A stretch of 64,000 bases of DNA from JAAUTY01 sp964397305 (GTDB lineage Bacteria > Cyanobacteriota > Cyanobacteriia > Cyanobacteriales > Spirulinaceae). Both the position numbers and the translations under genes were made by a program. Of the stretch, positions 62,449 through 64,000 are shown piece by piece. The DNA lies in NCBI GenBank assembly GCA_964397305.1, contig CAYNIP010000013.1, forward strand, positions 33,887 to 97,886, given 5' to 3'. The notes below the pieces were generated by a model. That model had not been told where the DNA came from and searched no databases. It saw nothing but the letters and a program-made list of their open reading frames with translations. Within the stretch, counting starts at the first letter, position 1, and each line of letters begins with the position of its first letter.

Positions 62449-62735
62449 CTTGTATGTGGAAAGCAGAAGCGGTAGAGCATCAACCCCTAGATGTCTACAC
62501 ATTGTTGCCATTTTCAAACTTCGCTTTGGTATCGAACCGATGTTTTGTGACCTCAAAACGGGTGGTTATCCTATCGAGCAAACTCCCGTCAGCGAATCGC
62601 GCTTTCTTGCCTTAGTTTTGTTGGTTGCTATGGCTTACACTTAGACTGCTTTACAAGGGTTATCGTTGTTTCAAACAATTTTGAGACCCTCTAAAATGGC
62701 TGCAATTCTTGCTTGGCAAGGATTTCGTGGTTGAC
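62449..62735 (+). pseudogene. IS4-type transposase C-terminal remnant
   Basis: FGIEPMFCDLKTGGYPIEQTPVSESRFLALVLLVAMAYT, then TAG, then TALQGLSLFQTILRPSKMAAILAWQGFRG in the same frame. The 'IExMFxDLKxGG' block holds the catalytic Glu of IS4-type DDE transposases. The N-terminal two thirds with both Asp residues are gone. The first 50 bases recur at 15147. From 62736 to 63100 no gene is recognised. Confidence 0.7.
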
Positions 62736-63100
62736 CCATCTCATCCTTAACTGAAACGACTATAGCACTGCGGTCTCAGCCTGAGCTTGCTCTCTACCTG
62801 TCTCGCCGGCCGCCGCCCACTCCCTGTTGCACCATTCTCACTTCCAGGTCGGTGTCCATGACCAGCTTTGGCAGTTAGACACACCAAATTGCCGCGCCTT
62901 GAAGGCCCAATTGCGGGCGCTCAATTCTCACAAGCGTCGCTTTTGTGAGCGTAGTCTTCGCCTTCCAGCCTCCTTAGCGTCTTGCTTTCAGCCTCTTGTC
63001 ACCCTTTGAAGTGCCCTTGTCACCTGTTAAGTCTTATCACCCCTTGCAGGCGTGAGAGGAGCGTGGGGAAGGGGTCGCGAGGGCCGCTGGCGAGCTCACG

Positions 63101-63778
63101 CTAACGGCGGTGCTCAAAGAAATCCGAGGCCGACGGCGGGTGCTCCGCGTCCTCCCGCTGCTGCTCCCATTCACGACGCTCCGCTGCGGTCAGGGGCTCT
63201 CCAAAGACCCGCTGCCAAGCCCGCACCGTGCCCGCGCCGATCTCTACTTGCGCCTGCGAGCCATCTTCAAACCGGAGGCGAATCTGCATATTGCCTGGTG
63301 GGGCGCTGGCTAGGGCCGCAGCCAGATCGGGGGCGACGGGCCCGCCTGTGTAGCGGTAGGGTTCACCGTGGATAACAAACTGAATCTCCGTGGGAGTCCG
63401 GTCGGTATAAGTCCATTGGGGGATGCTCTGGTAGACTACATCGGGAACGCGGCGATAGAACCAGCGCTGATGACGGTGGCTGTAGTGGCGCACGGTGCGG
63501 TAGTGGACGCGGGGCACGACTTGGTAGCCCGTGATCTCGTAGTCCCGGACGGTAGCCCGAAGCCCGGCGCGGCTCCACTGGGTTACGATGTGGTCGCGCT
63601 CGTCACCGATGCCATCGTGGCGGTCGTTGACATAGAGACTGTCGAAGTCGCTGTACTCAATGCTGGACCAGGGCCCGCTGGCGTTGTACCGCAGGAGGGC
63701 CGGTTCGATGGCCTGGGCGGCGGTGGTGATGAGGGCGGCAACCCCCCCGAAGGCGATCGCCATGAAGTAGCGTGGCAT
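63101..63778 (-). CDS. Exported hypothetical protein
   Basis: 225 residues from ATG 63778. Signal peptide MPRYFMAIAFGGVAALITTAAQA, then an aromatic, His/Arg-rich domain (YQVVPRVHYRTVRHYSHRHQRWFYRRVPDVVYQSIPQWTYTDRTPTEIQFVIHGEPYRY). A conserved-looking end is APPGNMQIRLRFEDGSQAQVEIGAGTVRAWQRVFG, then an acidic tail. Not recognised as a named family; likely periplasmic. Confidence 0.75.
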   Translation of the reverse strand: MPRYFMAIAFGGVAALITTAAQAIEPALLRYNASGPWSSIEYSDFDSLYVNDRHDGIGDERDHIVTQWSRAGLRATVRDYEITGYQVVPRVHYRTVRHYSHRHQRWFYRRVPDVVYQSIPQWTYTDRTPTEIQFVIHGEPYRYTGGPVAPDLAAALASAPPGNMQIRLRFEDGSQAQVEIGAGTVRAWQRVFGEPLTAAERREWEQQREDAEHPPSASDFFEHRR

Positions 63779-63881
63779 AGACTCTCCTCCTCCGCAAACT
63801 AGCAATGTTTTGATCTTGTCTAGACGGCGATCGCCCCGAAAAAGTTCACGCTTTTTTAGCATCATTTCCCCTCATCTGCAA

Positions 63882-63904
63882 CTCCTCTCCCTCCGGGAGA
63901 GGAG
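63882..63904. terminator. Perfect 10-bp stem-loop at the window edge
   Basis: CTCCTCTCCC and GGGAGAGGAG with a 3-base loop. It lies upstream of the exported protein gene and may end a gene beyond the window. The sequence also resembles the hairpin core of the miniature elements. Confidence 0.45.
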
Positions 63905-64000
63905 CTTTGGGAAAGGACAGAGTTTTGGGGGTGCGAGCTTGAGAAATGGGTGTGAATGATGATGAGTGTTCTAGGGTCTTAGCAGGGAATTGCATCTTAA

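Noticed and set aside
1..64000. tRNA, rRNA or CRISPR arrays
   Set aside because: Intergenic regions were read for TTCGANTC-type T-arms and for regular short repeat-spacer patterns; none convincing was found. The repeats seen are tandem minisatellites or dispersed mobile elements. A tRNAscan or Infernal run would be decisive.

Overview
The window is chromosomal DNA of a cyanobacterium. GCGATCGC (HIP1) palindromes are scattered through nearly every gene. It carries psbK directly behind tgt, and several small families otherwise known from cyanobacteria (DUF3153, DUF3326, Npun_F0494-like, Uma2). Most of the window is GC-rich. The genus cannot be fixed from this sequence. A CowN-like gene near 59.8 kb suggests a nitrogen fixer, but no nif gene is visible.

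Layout. 0-12.7 kb: housekeeping and signalling genes (FAD oxidoreductase, PrxQ, CPBP protease, release factor 3, a variant PII protein, glucokinase, a diguanylate cyclase/hybrid kinase pair). 12.7-19.1 kb: pstC-pstA followed by an accessory stretch of miniature transposons, two Uma2 genes with a coiled-coil minisatellite, a truncated gene and a broken RHS gene. 19.2-29.6 kb: two TPR proteins, miaE, a phosphatase, cobS, tgt-psbK, a LuxR-type regulator, a polyamine-type permease and TldD. 29.9-41.8 kb: AMIN-amidase, IscA-like protein, cupin, 7TM adenylate cyclase, VanX-like dipeptidase, AAA protein, WD40 protein and ABC-2 permease. 53.3-64 kb: small cyanobacterial proteins, a zinc metalloprotease, pentapeptide protein-lipA, cowN, sppA and a transposase remnant.

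The most striking region is 41.8-52.1 kb, which is visibly AT-richer. It has the anatomy of a decayed integron. A truncated integron integrase (intI, + strand, 51306-51539) is divergent from a gene array on the - strand. A palindrome-rich leader lies where attI is expected, and two attC-like sites sit at 45828-45915 and 42140-42225. Each of two cassettes starts with an 8-base box (GTTAGCCC, GTTAGCTG) that is the exact complement of the R'' box of its own attC (GGGCTAAC, CAGCTAAC). Both attC arms pair with two unpaired bases on the same side. Cassette 1 (5.3 kb) holds one giant protein joining a sacsin/HSP90-like ATPase to an SF1 helicase. Cassette 2 (3.7 kb) holds a GTPase, a trypsin-like protease with zinc ribbons, a YbjN-like protein and an antitoxin/toxin pair. 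A broken BrnT-BrnA fusion lies beyond intI. The gene content resembles a defence and stability island, but that function is inferred.

A second theme is a family of miniature elements with GGGTGGACG termini. There are about eight full or partial copies, three of them with recognisable 9-bp target duplications. Two ISL3-like miniature elements lie near 15.6 kb, one with a perfect 8-bp target duplication.
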